Source: Bryoerythrophyllum caledonicum (lineage: Eukaryota; Streptophyta; Bryopsida; Pottiales; Pottiaceae). Taken from it: a stretch of 64,000 bases of DNA. The notes under the pieces were generated by a model. That model had not been told where the DNA came from. It worked only from the letters and a program-made list of their open reading frames with translations, and did no database searches. Location of the stretch: positions 12,219,218-12,283,217 of the forward strand of contig OZ020514.1 of NCBI GenBank assembly GCA_963971425.1, written 5' to 3'. Positions 35,941 through 49,200 of this stretch are shown piece after piece. The position numbers and the translations under genes are program-made. Within the stretch, counting starts at the first letter, position 1; each line of letters starts with the position of its first letter.

Positions 35941-38749
35941 AATCACTCAATATGGCGATGATGAAGCCCCCATTTTGGAATTTCATCACTTACACATGGA
36001 ATTTCACCAACAAGCAGACTCACATGATTCAGCACTTTGACCTCCCCTGAACAGGGGGCAACTGTGCAACACAGCTACTTCCTCTGTTCTTTCTTCATGA
36101 AAGCGCACAACGTTTTGCACACACAATAAGGTAGCCCCCTCCATAACCAACAAAGTTAAGCAATGTGAATTTATGGAGAGTGTTTTGAAAATTTTTTTGG
36201 TTGTGATAGCCAATAGAATAACAATTTCAGCCCCAAGTGATTACATATTTTTGTGATGAAATGTGAATTAGTTATGAATTTTCAAAGTATGCAGTTGTGT
36301 TTAGTTGGTGGCTGCCAATAGGTACCCCCAATAAGCACCAGCCAAAAGTAAGGGATTGTGACCAAAATTAACCTTCATTTGGATGGGTAAATGGGTGGGC
36401 ATGGGATGGAAGTGGGATGGATACATCCTAATTTTCTAGGTGTTGATTATGGGTTTTGGTAGGTTATAGGGGGTTACCGTATTTGCAATTCAACCATTAC
36501 ATATAGAAGATTTGGCTCTAAAAACTTCCATTTATGATAGAATATATACATATTGGTCCAGGAAGAACAATGACATTATTTGGTCACCAACTTGGTCTTA
36601 CCGGGTATCTTAGTTGATATTGGATGAGAACTTCTATATGAATGTCATATATAGTAACATTCATCATATACAGTATGGACTAGAGTAGTTCCTATTTCAA
36701 CTCAATTGGAAATCTACATGCAAGTATTGATTGGTAGACAATTGTATGAAAAGAGGTACGCAATGAGAACTTGACATGCATAATGTCGTTGATGTGAATT
36801 AGTGTAAGTGATTCACATCAATAATGAATCCATAATATGTACAATCAATGGCGTACCAGTAAGATCTCCTCTATGAGACCTCATACTATACATGTTATTT
36901 TGTCCCTTACACCAATCTTAAATAATGATCATTTAAGACTTTTGTTCTGAGATCTTCTTCAACAACCAAAAAAAAAACCTTAAAATTATTTTGTAACTTT
37001 GTATATATATAACCTCTAAATTCTAAGTTCAAAAATGTGGAAAGAAGAATGTTTTTGGGTACAATGCCAAAGAACTTTGACTCCTCTTGGAATAAAATTT
37101 TATAGATTAAAAAAGTTTTTTTCATAGAAACTTGAAGAAGCTTATATTTATTATTTACATATAATAATTCAAAATTAGTTAAAGAACTTATCAAATGATC
37201 TTCCACCCTCACAAGAGAATTGCTATCAATAGCATAACATTTACAAACAAATTTATAACAAATATATAAATATATTTATTTATTTACGACGTGGAAAAAA
37301 TGTATAAATTTAACATGGTAATAATAACATATTGTAATGATATGGATTAAAAAAACAACATGGTAGTCATCCAAGTTTTATTTTTCATATAAGTGTAATC
37401 TCTTATAATATGTATATAGTTTAGTTGGTATACCAAAACTATATAAAAACAACATAATATTTGTATGAAAATAAAATATTCATATATTATTATAGTGACT
37501 CTTACTAGAAATACATCACATTGTGTCATATTATTGTTTTAAGACTTTTCTATTAACACAATTCCTCTATTTTTTTTCTCCACCACCCTATGTGTAAAAC
37601 TAACTTCCTTCACCTCTCTATATATAAATGTAACGGAACATAAAATAAAATCATACTACTAAAATTATAAGTCCCATCAAAAGTCAATCGTGCGTTGATT
37701 GCATGGTTTACTTTTACTTTTTACTTATTACCTTTTATTTCTAATATTTACTTTTTAATTATTATTTTAAACCTTTTTACTTATTATTTCTACCTTTTTA
37801 TTGTTTTATTGTTTTACTATTTTACTTTCTTCACTTTTTTATTTTACATTTACTTTGGCTTTAACTTTAACTTTTATATTTCTATATATTTTTTGGGCTA
37901 CCACTATTTTATCTAACCATTGCAAAGTCTAGGTAATATGATTTCAAAGTTTATGATTTCTAGGGTTAGATACTAGCATAAACTTAGAAATTTAGAATTG
38001 CAAGTTTTGATGAAATCATTGAGTAAGTTTAGTTTTGAAATTTGGTTAGTGAAATTTCAAACTAAGTTTTCAAACATGTAAGTTTCAAATGAAGATTCCA
38101 TGTTAGAATACTATAAATTTATAACCTATAAATTCATGTAAAAATTATACACATGAATAAGGTTGATGGAAAAATTAAGAATTGGTTTGAACCTCTCCAT
38201 ATTTGGGGTTCATGTACGCTTTGGCAATGTTCCCTACCATTTGCCTCCATTTGTTTGGTGTTCAATTATTTTGTCTCAATTGAGACAACTTACCATATCA
38301 CTAAATATAGAAGAAGGTTACACTTTCTATTATACTATTCAATAAATGAATATTTCTTAATGCATGCATCTTTAGATGCATTTTATTTCTAAAATTTATT
38401 TATTTTTCCTTAATTTATTAATTTATTCTATTTTTACAACATTAAATTTCATGCATATGTCTTAAAGACAGATTCATGTATATAGATTGTTGTGACCTTT
38501 CTTTGTTTATATATTTTTTATATAAAAACTACATTGAAATAGTTGGACCACTATGTTGCAAAGTAGGCGCCAACAACTAGTCTTATAATAAATTTTTATC
38601 GTATTGTAATTATGGTATATTGATGTGAATCGTTCATACAAATTGTTTATATCTATTACATTTGAATAATAGTTGGTTGATTTTAATTTGCAAACAACAT
38701 TGTCCCTTGGCCAAAGATTTAAGGTAGTTCTTTTGAACCAACTATTTGA
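35941..38749. other. AT-rich intergenic stretch
   Basis: No supported gene. A diverged relic of the 4302-4504 MITE family lies at about 36,660-36,850 (AATTGGAAATCTACATGCAA, GAATTAGTGTAAGTGATTCA). The stretch at 37,690-37,910 is a T-rich low-complexity tract. Remaining open frames are short and AT-driven. Confidence 0.6.
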
Positions 38750-39654
38750 AACATGGAATTTGCTAAATATGCACTTGGTCAATTTTACTTCACTCCTTTG
38801 CTGCATATGGTTCACTCATCCAAATCAATGTAACACTGGTTTTTTTTTTGGAGTGCGGAAATATAGGACATTGTTAACCACATACATAAAAGCTATTGCT
38901 TAATTTAAGGTAAGACACAACATCACATTTTTCAACTGTTCTCCATACATCTGGCAACTTATGCAACCACTATCATGTCATTTTTTACATTATATCATTG
39001 CATACAAAAAAAATTACAACTTTGATCTACTCTTCCTAAAACTAAAATAAATCCACAAACAGGAACTAAACATCACTAGATTTTGTCTTATATAAGATAC
39101 GTAGATTTCTACTTCCTTATATACATATGTATATATCTAATAATATACATAAATTCTCGTCTACATACCATTTTCTATATCCTTCTAAACACTATTTTCC
39201 ATTCTATTTTTCTATGTCTCACCCTCCAATATCACACATGGCTATATTTCTGCCATTATAATGCCACAACACACATGCTCCTTGGTCTCCCCAAATAGCA
39301 TCATCCGATGCTCCGCATCCACATCAGACGATAATTACGCTTAGAACCGTTAAGTTGATGGAGCCCTTCCAGCACAAACAACACACTCAGCGCATAAGAA
39401 GGAATGGCCTTCTCCCAAAGTCCTACCTTGCACACAACTTGGTAAATTTGTTGAGGGACTACCCTTGACCCCTAAATTACCAAGATTAACCTTGAAGGAC
39501 CGGGCAGGTTCCTCTTGTGTCAATCTTTAGCATTCTTTTTCAAAAAATTATCGTAGATGGACATTACTAAAAGCTTTGTGTGAGTCCAAGTTTTTCCCCA
39601 ATCCGACATGTAATGAAAAAGTTATACGGTTTTGAAGTTCATATGGTGAGAGCG

Positions 39655-40350
39655 GGCCCGTCGGGCAACTCCAAAAACTTTTGCTAAGACACTCTATTGA
39701 AGGTGATATTTTCAACAACGACAAGTAATATTATTTCCTTTCATGTTGTCAAGAAAAATCTCTTGTCTTTAGTGAGAAATAGCATATGAATCCAAGTCAT
39801 ACATTTTCACACATTGTCGCACATTGTCGGGCTAAGTACCAAAAAATCTTCTTCCTTTCCACATAAAACTTAGTGATCTTCATGTTTTTACTTTTTTATT
39901 TTCCCCACGGCATTGTGTGGTGTAAACCTTTCCATTGACCATTCGGATTCTCATTCTAGAACATATTAGGTTCACAAAAAAATAAAACGAGAATTGATAG
40001 TTCTTGAACCTCCACTCCTTGCACAATTTTTTTGAAAATGCTACAACTCTCTCCAACCTCTAAAATTTTGTGAACAAGGAGTTGATTGCATGTTCAACAT
40101 GATTGTAATAGATTAACATATTGTGTAGTGCAAAAAATTCACAACAAGTGATGTCAAAGTCAGCTGATCCTCTCAAAGCATTAAAGAAAATGACATCTTC
40201 CTACATTTCAAACGCTATAATCTTCCGATCCGTACGGTCAAAAAATGTGAAATTTTGCAGCCATGTTAATGACTCAGTCGTGTTCAAGATCCTACGGTCA
40301 AAACTTGAAAAAAAACCCGGAATTTCTCCTTTACACCCTACAACAGAATC
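39655..40350 (+). repeat. First of two direct repeats within the left palindrome arm
   Basis: About 700 bp, related at roughly 75-80% to 42,155-42,855 in the same orientation. Shared landmarks are GTCGGGCAACTCCAAAAACTT, AAATAGCATATGAATCCAAG-type, CATTTTCACACAT, AGATCTTCAT/GTGATCTTCAT, ACATATTAGGTTCACAA and CTATAATCTTCC. The mirror copies are in the right arm (about 48,749-49,444 and 46,244-46,944). A partial, opposite-orientation relative lies in the spacer near 43,800-43,960. This is an older repeated unit inside the palindrome; its type is unknown. Confidence 0.75.
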
Positions 40351-40411
40351 TACATTTTTAAGGCGGGTTTTGTCAAGAAACTCTAGGTGTTAAGAAAAAT
40401 CAATGCAACAA

Positions 40412-40556
40412 AGGGAGGGGTCGAGGCCCTCGACCTCTCTTGCCATGCAACAAAGAGGAGGGGTCGAGGCCTCGACCCCTCATGCCATACAACACAAGGC
40501 CATACAACACAAGGCCATACAACACAAGGGAGGGGTCGAGGCCTCGACCCCTCTTC
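40412..40556 (+). repeat. Three 20-bp perfect palindromes of GAGGGGTCGAGGCCTCGACC type
   Basis: GGGGTCGAGGCCTCGACCCC occurs perfectly twice (about 40,456 and 40,533) and once in a slightly longer form, GGTCGAGGCCCTCGACC (about 40,418). Between the last two sit three tandem copies of CATACAACACAAGGC. GC content is far above the surroundings. The mirror image lies at about 48,543-48,687 in the right arm. Confidence 0.9.
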
Positions 40557-40935
40557 CTCTACGCAAAGGAATTACGCAACAACTTTGAAAGCTCACATAC
40601 CTTGCACATGTCTTGATAGAAAAAACCCAAAGATCACGGGACGCCAATCAACCACCGCATCGTTTCGTCCACCGCTTCAAAAAAAAAAACAAAACGACCT
40701 TCAAGTCTATGCGGAAATCCTATGAAGCAAAACACTCTTCTACCAAATGAATCCTCGAGGTTAGCTTGGATCCTTATATACTTCCAAATTGAATCTATAT
40801 TTAGCAATATTTTTCAACAAACACTTAAAAAAATCCTATAATCCATCATTTGAACATTGTACTTGTTTGAGTCACTATTAGAAGGTCAAAAATAGATAAT
40901 GAAATTAGAATCAAGATATTTCATCACGACAACAT

Positions 40936-41163
40936 GTGGGGCCCACACGAAGTTCATATTAACTACTTTTTCCCATAACTTCGTATCATCATAACTTATA
41001 CCCGAATGGAATATTGGATGACTTTGGAGCAAAGGTGAAGTATGGTACGGTGGGTCCCACCACATGGATGCTTTGCGGATCGAAATTCCAACAATGCAAA
41101 TATGATCATTGGTGTGAAGATCTACCGGATATAAATAGTATGTGGGGCCCACGTGGGACCCAC
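40936..41163. promoter_or_regulatory. Cluster of TCP-type GTGGGNCCCAC palindromes
   Basis: Four perfect GTGGGNCCCAC sites, at 40,936-40,946, 41,050-41,060, 41,142-41,152 and 41,153-41,163, the last two abutting. GTGGGNCCC(AC) is the core bound by plant TCP transcription factors. The segment 41,046-41,168 is also bounded by inverted GTACGGTGGGTCCCAC ends and so may be a small MITE. The mirror arm doubles the cluster (47,936-48,163). No gene is near, so binding would be at the repeat itself. Confidence 0.6.
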
Positions 41164-42891
41164 CGTACACATTTTTTACAATATCTTGAGTTATTTTTCT
41201 TATTGAATATATGAGTCCATGGTTGTAGTTACGATTTGGTGGATCCCACCTTGGCCTCTGTATCCATATGACTCAAGATGTCATTATCTAATCTTTTTTT
41301 TATTTCCTTAAAATGTTAGTTTTAATTTTCAAGTCTGATCCTATCTCATACCTCTTTTTTATCTGGAAATTCTTCTTTTCAATCTTTTGTTACAGTATAG
41401 TAGTTAAGTATCTGTTTGTCATGAAAATATTCCATGTTTTAATGACAATTAGTTTATATATAAGAAATGGCTGAAAAAAGTGAATTTCAAGTTGAACTGA
41501 CGTCAAAATGGCATCACCATAACATGTGACAAAACACATATTCTAATGATGTAACATTCACGTTGCAATGGCATAAAATTTCATCGAAATGACATAAATC
41601 GACATGAGTTAGATTGACATTAACATAAAACAAATATGACATGACATAGATAGTAGTGAGAATGACATGAAAATTATATTAGAATTACATCAACATAACA
41701 TGCTCCAAATAATAACAAAGTATCAAGATAGCATCAAATCAATGTTGACTAGACATTTTGTCCACCTAATATCATAATAATAAGTGCACAAATAACATTA
41801 ACTTATTGCTAGTTAAATGTATGAATAATGCATGCGTTATGAGATTGTTGGTCTTTTTGATATCAAGTCGATAACAAAATGATTGAATTTAATTTTACTA
41901 ATGTGAGAGCACATAGAAAATTTGATTTTCTTTGGGGCAAACTTCATGGTCCTCCATCCCTAAATGAAAAAAGTCTTAAGGTGGGTTTCTGCAAATCTCG
42001 GGCACGTTCCCATAGTTGCAGCTTATATAAAAGATTCTTGAATTTTTTTACAAAGATGCAAGAAGACAAGAGGTGCATGGGAATCTAATTTTTATTCTCA
42101 TTGGAGCTATGAAAAAAAAGTCGTGCCATCTCAAATTAAAACTTCCCAAGTGCGGGCAAGTCGGGCAACTCCAAAAACTTTCACTAGGACATTGTGTTCA
42201 ATGTGAGGTTTTCAATACTAGAAAGTGATATAATTTCCTTTCATATTGTCAAAAAAATTCTTGTCTGTGGTGAAAAATAGCATATCAACCCAAGTCAAAC
42301 ATTTTCACACATCGTCACATTTTGTTGGGCAAGGGACCAAAGAAACTTCTTCTTGTCCACATTAAACTTAGAGATCTTCATTTTTCAACTTCTCATTTTT
42401 TCCAAAACAACTTATGGTGGCTACCTTCTTATTAACCATTTGGATTATCATTCTAACACATATTAGATTCACAAGAAAATAAAACGTGAATTGGCACTTT
42501 TTGAACCTCCTCTCCTTGTACAATTTTTACAAAATATGCTACATCCTTTTTCTATCTCTAAAAATTGGTGTACAAGGAACTAATATCATGATTAACATGA
42601 TGGTAATGAATTTAGGCCATGAGTAGTGCAAAAACATGACACCAAGTGAAGTCAAAGTTTGCCAATCCACTCAATGCAAGGATGAAAATAGACCACTTTC
42701 TCAACTTCAAACACTATAATCTTTCAATTAGTACGGTCAAAGTTGATGGAATCTTGTGAGTATGTTACTCAATGGGTCTTAATTGAGAACCTACAGTTTT
42801 GAACTAGAGATAAACGTTTTTCTTTCCTTAGTTACTCATTGCAATAGAGTCAACAGTTTTGAAGTGCTTTTGGTGTGAAATTTGCAAGGGT

Positions 42892-45800
42892 ATTTGGGGC
42901 TTAGTCAAACCTGTCTTTATATTTGCGCTAGGGATATGTCACTATAGTCTTAAAATATTGATTTTCAAAGCCTCTAATAGTGGTGCTGGTTCCTTTTCTT
43001 AAGCTGTGATTGACTGTTGAAGATGGCACTTTGCTGGACTTTGACCACTGTTTGGTCGTTACCGTACCACTTTATTGAATGAAATCTGCTCAAACTCCAA
43101 TGCAAATATCAAAGTGCAGCTGTCCCTTTGGTGTTTGTGTTTGTAGTGCCTGATACATGTTTTTGTACAACCAAGAGTTGTGATAATTTTTTCCTTTTAA
43201 TTGAATGTGATAAATGTATGATGGCACAATTTGACCTAATCCCTATGGGACTATTTGTACCCACAAGGTACACTTCGAGTTTAGGCAAGTTCTCAAAATT
43301 GATATTTTGCAGGACTCTTTTTGGGTATATAATTTAATATAGATATATGAGTTCTCATTGTAGAGATGTTTTCTTTTTCTTTTTCATTGGATTTATTGAA
43401 AATAAGTTGTTGTAGTTTGAACACCAAATGCTTGACTCTAAGGTTGTTGTGCAAGATACCATATACCTCAATTGTACTACATTGGAGTTGAATAGTTCAT
43501 TTATTTGAGGCATGGAACAATGATTAAAGTTTTGTTGCAATCTTCTCGTATGTTCCCCTTTCTCTAGAGGATCCTTAGGTCCAACTACAAAACAATTCTT
43601 AATCCCTAAAGGACCACGGCCAATTTTGCTCTAAAATTGCCACTGTTAAAAAGAGGCTTGAAATTTACATTTTAAAGTAGAACTTTGGACTTTTAACCGT
43701 AATATCTTAAAACATACTTCTATATAAAATGCCATATTCTTTTGATTGCATCCACCATACGGATATGTAGATTATAAGATTTGAAGTGTAAATCTCCCCC
43801 TCTTTGCCTAACAATGTGAAAATATTTGACTTGGGTTAAAATGTTATTTTACACTAAAGACAAGGATTTTTTTCGACATTTTTGAAGAAGGTAATATTCT
43901 CTATGTGTATGAAAAATCTCAATGTCAATTGAAACTTCAAGCAATAAATTTCGAGCTGCCCGGCGTCCTCATTTTTTACTTTGAAGAGTATTAACTTTTA
44001 CACAATGAATTGAAAAAATAAAAATAAAAATTCTCCACAACCTCTTATCGGGGACAATCTAGTATAAAAACTTCAGTTGAAAAAGGATATTTTTTTGAGT
44101 TTTAGGAACTTGTTCAAAATTCAAAAACGCCTCCCCAAGGAGAAATGGTCCTTTAGGGGTTAATGTATGAGCACATCTCCCAAGGTAGTCAAGTGACATT
44201 CATAGTCATGGAATTGAAGAGGGACTAAAAAGTACTTTCCTTCTAACTAGCTCCATCCATATGAAGTCGATCAGAGGCATGCCGTACCCCAGGGTCAGAT
44301 TCGGCTTTAAATAATTCTAGAAATAGCTGCTGGATTTTTTGGAAAATTTACTTTACATACATCAAAATTTGAACACGGTGAAAAAAGTATTTTGAAGAAT
44401 ATACTATTTTAGAACTTTATCCAACCTCTATTTTTAGAAGTAAATAATTATTCGACACAAGAGTGCAGAATTTGACCCTAGGGTACAATATGTGTTGTCA
44501 GTGATATCATACTCCAAGGTAAGAGGCCCTTAATGAGCGGATTGCACCACACATAGGTGGTGAAAAGAGAAGCTCTTAAGAATCAAATGAAAACAAATTC
44601 CGATCAAATTTTGCACTCAAACAATATGTGAGAAGAATCTACCTCCCAGAGTCTGACATCTAAGGTGGAAGTACCCAATTCTGATCACTTAAGCTAGTTG
44701 GGGTCTCAAATGACATGGTATGTAAAAAAAATTATGTAGAAAGATGCGGAATTAGGAATGAAACTCAACAAACATTTTTTCAAATTTAATCTGGAAGGTG
44801 GCAAATTGATATGGAATTTAGAAGCTCAAAATCCACTAGAGCCCATAATTGTATTGTTAAGTAGGTGAGATATGGTGCCCTCCTTTGCCCAATGCCAGTA
44901 GTGGCAGCGAGTACAAGAGAGAAGACATGCCATGGATAATCAACACATGCATGACCCAAAACCAACCGGCCCTTGTTTGACTTTGAGGCAAGACCACCAA
45001 TGAGAAATTGACACCAAAGTAATCTGACCAAACCTTCAATTTGCCATTTTGTGACACTTGGTCCTTTAGGGATTAAGCCCAAATTCTCCCCGAACTATTT
45101 TTCCCACTCTTTATAAAAGAAACGCTCTCTTGTCCAGTAGGAACATGGGTCATAACAATTTTTGGCCTCCCATCATACCATGAGTTGTGTTGTGATGACT
45201 CTCGGATGGTTCTCGGCTGACTCACATTCTTTGCAAACCAGGCAACTTCCCAACATGTTCCTTTATCATTTCTATTTGCCCTTTACCTTGCCACGAAAAG
45301 AAAATGATTCCATTTCACACACCCACATACACATTATGTTGCAATAAATTGCCTCCCTGTTGGAATGGATGGAGTATGGCAACAAGTTTGAGATAGTGCT
45401 GTTTGTTTTGTTTACACATTCTGTTACAATAAATTGCCTCCCTGTTCCAATGGGAAACAAAACTTGGATTTTCTCGCCTTGAGGATCTTCAGGTTGACTG
45501 CTACAAGATGACATTGAAAACATAAAAATACAGTTTTTTTCTTCCGTGCAAAGACAAGGTCAGAATACTTTGTCTCAAGATAATGGCATATTTTATGACA
45601 CATTGCATGAGTTTTAAGGATCTAGGTTTAAACTTGTATTAGGTCATTACATGCCATAATTTACAAGAAATGGAAGTGTTTGGTAAAAGAGAAATGGACT
45701 TTGCAAAGACTAGGAATATAGATAGAAGTCATTAACTTCGAAACCTATTTCAATTTCTAAAATAAAAAATGATCATTAGATATTAAATTCGAATGGTGGA

Positions 45801-46207
45801 TGACATCGATATGCCCTCGACTATTAGAAAAACAATAAATTAATGAAGTAAAGACATTATTTTCTACACGTTTTCCAATAAGACCATGAGGCTTGCTACT
45901 TACTTAAAATTACTAATGCCCACCTTAAAATAATGCTTTGTTGAACTTCAAAGTAGAAATATTCACCACTTTATAGAACCACAACTGTCGTAATTACCCT
46001 TTCCAAAAACTGCTCTGGATGGCGAAATATTTTTCTTCAAAGCCAAATTTGAAAGAAAAACAACGTACTTCCACCAAGCATCTACAAATACAAATCTACA
46101 TCGAAAAACCCAAAGGGAACTCTTATATTTTGACACCATCCAAACCTGAATAAACCCTTATAGAGCCCACAGCACGACACATCATTGTGTCAAAATAAAC
46201 CCCCCAA
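42892..46207. other. Spacer of the giant palindrome
   Basis: 3,316 bp of unique AT-rich DNA between the arms, with no recognised gene or transposase. It holds a TTAA-bounded element (43,603-44,159), a further matching end at 45,058-45,072, a partial relative of the arm repeat near 43,800-43,960 in the right-arm orientation, and a direct repeat of AATAAATTGCCTCCCTGTT (about 45,343 and 45,430). Confidence 0.75.
43603..44159. mobile_element. TTAA-flanked MITE-like element in the palindrome spacer
   Basis: 557 bp bounded by TTAA on both sides (43,599-43,602 and 44,160-44,163), with inverted ends TCCCTAAAGGACCA and CCCCTAAAGGACCA (13 of 14). A third end, perfect against the left one, lies at 45,059-45,072, also followed by TTAA, so a larger 43,603-45,072 element containing a nested end is an alternative. 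TTAA duplications with CCC-type ends resemble piggyBac, but no transposase is present and a TWA-type Harbinger relative cannot be excluded. Confidence 0.55.
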
Positions 46208-49200
46208 ACCCTTGCAAATTTCACACCAAAAGCACTTCAAAACTGTTGACTCTATTGCAATGAGTAACTAAGGAAAGAAAAACGTTTATCTCTAGTTCAA
46301 AACTGTAGGTTCTCAATTAAGACCCATTGAGTAACATACTCACAAGATTCCATCAACTTTGACCGTACTAATTGAAAGATTATAGTGTTTGAAGTTGAGA
46401 AAGTGGTCTATTTTCATCCTTGCATTGAGTGGATTGGCAAACTTTGACTTCACTTGGTGTCATGTTTTTGCACTACTCATGGCCTAAATTCATTACCATC
46501 ATGTTAATCATGATATTAGTTCCTTGTACACCAATTTTTAGAGATAGAAAAAGGATGTAGCATATTTTGTAAAAATTGTACAAGGAGAGGAGGTTCAAAA
46601 AGTGCCAATTCACGTTTTATTTTCTTGTGAATCTAATATGTGTTAGAATGATAATCCAAATGGTTAATAAGAAGGTAGCCACCATAAGTTGTTTTGGAAA
46701 AAATGAGAAGTTGAAAAATGAAGATCTCTAAGTTTAATGTGGACAAGAAGAAGTTTCTTTGGTCCCTTGCCCAACAAAATGTGACGATGTGTGAAAATGT
46801 TTGACTTGGGTTGATATGCTATTTTTCACCACAGACAAGAATTTTTTTGACAATATGAAAGGAAATTATATCACTTTCTAGTATTGAAAACCTCACATTG
46901 AACACAATGTCCTAGTGAAAGTTTTTGGAGTTGCCCGACTTGCCCGCACTTGGGAAGTTTTAATTTGAGATGGCACGACTTTTTTTTCATAGCTCCAATG
47001 AGAATAAAAATTAGATTCCCATGCACCTCTTGTCTTCTTGCATCTTTGTAAAAAAATTCAAGAATCTTTTATATAAGCTGCAACTATGGGAACGTGCCCG
47101 AGATTTGCAGAAACCCACCTTAAGACTTTTTTCATTTAGGGATGGAGGACCATGAAGTTTGCCCCAAAGAAAATCAAATTTTCTATGTGCTCTCACATTA
47201 GTAAAATTAAATTCAATCATTTTGTTATCGACTTGATATCAAAAAGACCAACAATCTCATAACGCATGCATTATTCATACATTTAACTAGCAATAAGTTA
47301 ATGTTATTTGTGCACTTATTATTATGATATTAGGTGGACAAAATGTCTAGTCAACATTGATTTGATGCTATCTTGATACTTTGTTATTATTTGGAGCATG
47401 TTATGTTGATGTAATTCTAATATAATTTTCATGTCATTCTCACTACTATCTATGTCATGTCATATTTGTTTTATGTTAATGTCAATCTAACTCATGTCGA
47501 TTTATGTCATTTCGATGAAATTTTATGCCATTGCAACGTGAATGTTACATCATTAGAATATGTGTTTTGTCACATGTTATGGTGATGCCATTTTGACGTC
47601 AGTTCAACTTGAAATTCACTTTTTTCAGCCATTTCTTATATATAAACTAATTGTCATTAAAACATGGAATATTTTCATGACAAACAGATACTTAACTACT
47701 ATACTGTAACAAAAGATTGAAAAGAAGAATTTCCAGATAAAAAAGAGGTATGAGATAGGATCAGACTTGAAAATTAAAACTAACATTTTAAGGAAATAAA
47801 AAAAAGATTAGATAATGACATCTTGAGTCATATGGATACAGAGGCCAAGGTGGGATCCACCAAATCGTAACTACAACCATGGACTCATATATTCAATAAG
47901 AAAAATAACTCAAGATATTGTAAAAAATGTGTACGGTGGGTCCCACGTGGGCCCCACATACTATTTATATCCGGTAGATCTTCACACCAATGATCATATT
48001 TGCATTGTTGGAATTTCGATCCGCAAAGCATCCATGTGGTGGGACCCACCGTACCATACTTCACCTTTGCTCCAAAGTCATCCAATATTCCATTCGGGTA
48101 TAAGTTATGATGATACGAAGTTATGGGAAAAAGTAGTTAATATGAACTTCGTGTGGGCCCCACATGTTGTCGTGATGAAATATCTTGATTCTAATTTCAT
48201 TATCTATTTTTGACCTTCTAATAGTGACTCAAACAAGTACAATGTTCAAATGATGGATTATAGGATTTTTTTAAGTGTTTGTTGAAAAATATTGCTAAAT
48301 ATAGATTCAATTTGGAAGTATATAAGGATCCAAGCTAACCTCGAGGATTCATTTGGTAGAAGAGTGTTTTGCTTCATAGGATTTCCGCATAGACTTGAAG
48401 GTCGTTTTGTTTTTTTTTTTGAAGCGGTGGACGAAACGATGCGGTGGTTGATTGGCGTCCCGTGATCTTTGGGTTTTTTCTATCAAGACATGTGCAAGGT
48501 ATGTGAGCTTTCAAAGTTGTTGCGTAATTCCTTTGCGTAGAGGAAGAGGGGTCGAGGCCTCGACCCCTCCCTTGTGTTGTATGGCCTTGTGTTGTATGGC
48601 CTTGTGTTGTATGGCATGAGGGGTCGAGGCCTCGACCCCTCCTCTTTGTTGCATGGCAAGAGAGGTCGAGGGCCTCGACCCCTCCCTTTGTTGCATTGAT
48701 TTTTCTTAACACCTAGAGTTTCTTGACAAAACCCGCCTTAAAAATGTAGATTCTGTTGTAGGGTGTAAAGGAGAAATTCCGGGTTTTTTTTCAAGTTTTG
48801 ACCGTAGGATCTTGAACACGACTGAGTCATTAACATGGCTGCAAAATTTCACATTTTTTGACCGTACGGATCGGAAGATTATAGCGTTTGAAATGTAGGA
48901 AGATGTCATTTTCTTTAATGCTTTGAGAGGATCAGCTGACTTTGACATCACTTGTTGTGAATTTTTTGCACTACACAATATGTTAATCTATTACAATCAT
49001 GTTGAACATGCAATCAACTCCTTGTTCACAAAATTTTAGAGGTTGGAGAGAGTTGTAGCATTTTCAAAAAAATTGTGCAAGGAGTGGAGGTTCAAGAACT
49101 ATCAATTCTCGTTTTATTTTTTTGTGAACCTAATATGTTCTAGAATGAGAATCCGAATGGTCAATGGAAAGGTTTACACCACACAATGCCGTGGGGAAAA

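Larger units (their letters stand above)
38750..42891 (+). repeat. Left arm of the giant imperfect palindrome
   Basis: This segment is the reverse complement of 46,208-50,366. From about 39,203 to 42,891 the pairing follows one rule (left + right = 89,099) with no indel, checked at 39,231/49,868, 40,121/48,978, 40,886/48,213, 41,879/47,220 and 42,839/46,260, and I saw no mismatch in the stretches compared. Outside 39,203 the match continues to about 38,750 but at roughly 90% with small indels. No protein family is recognisable, and the open frames appear identically on both arms as strand mirrors. Confidence 0.95.

Noticed and set aside
47011-48978. Reading frames of 61-112 residues that are duplicated exactly on both palindrome arms
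   Set aside because: Exact duplication follows from the palindrome and is not evidence of coding selection. No protein family, start context or splice signal supports them.
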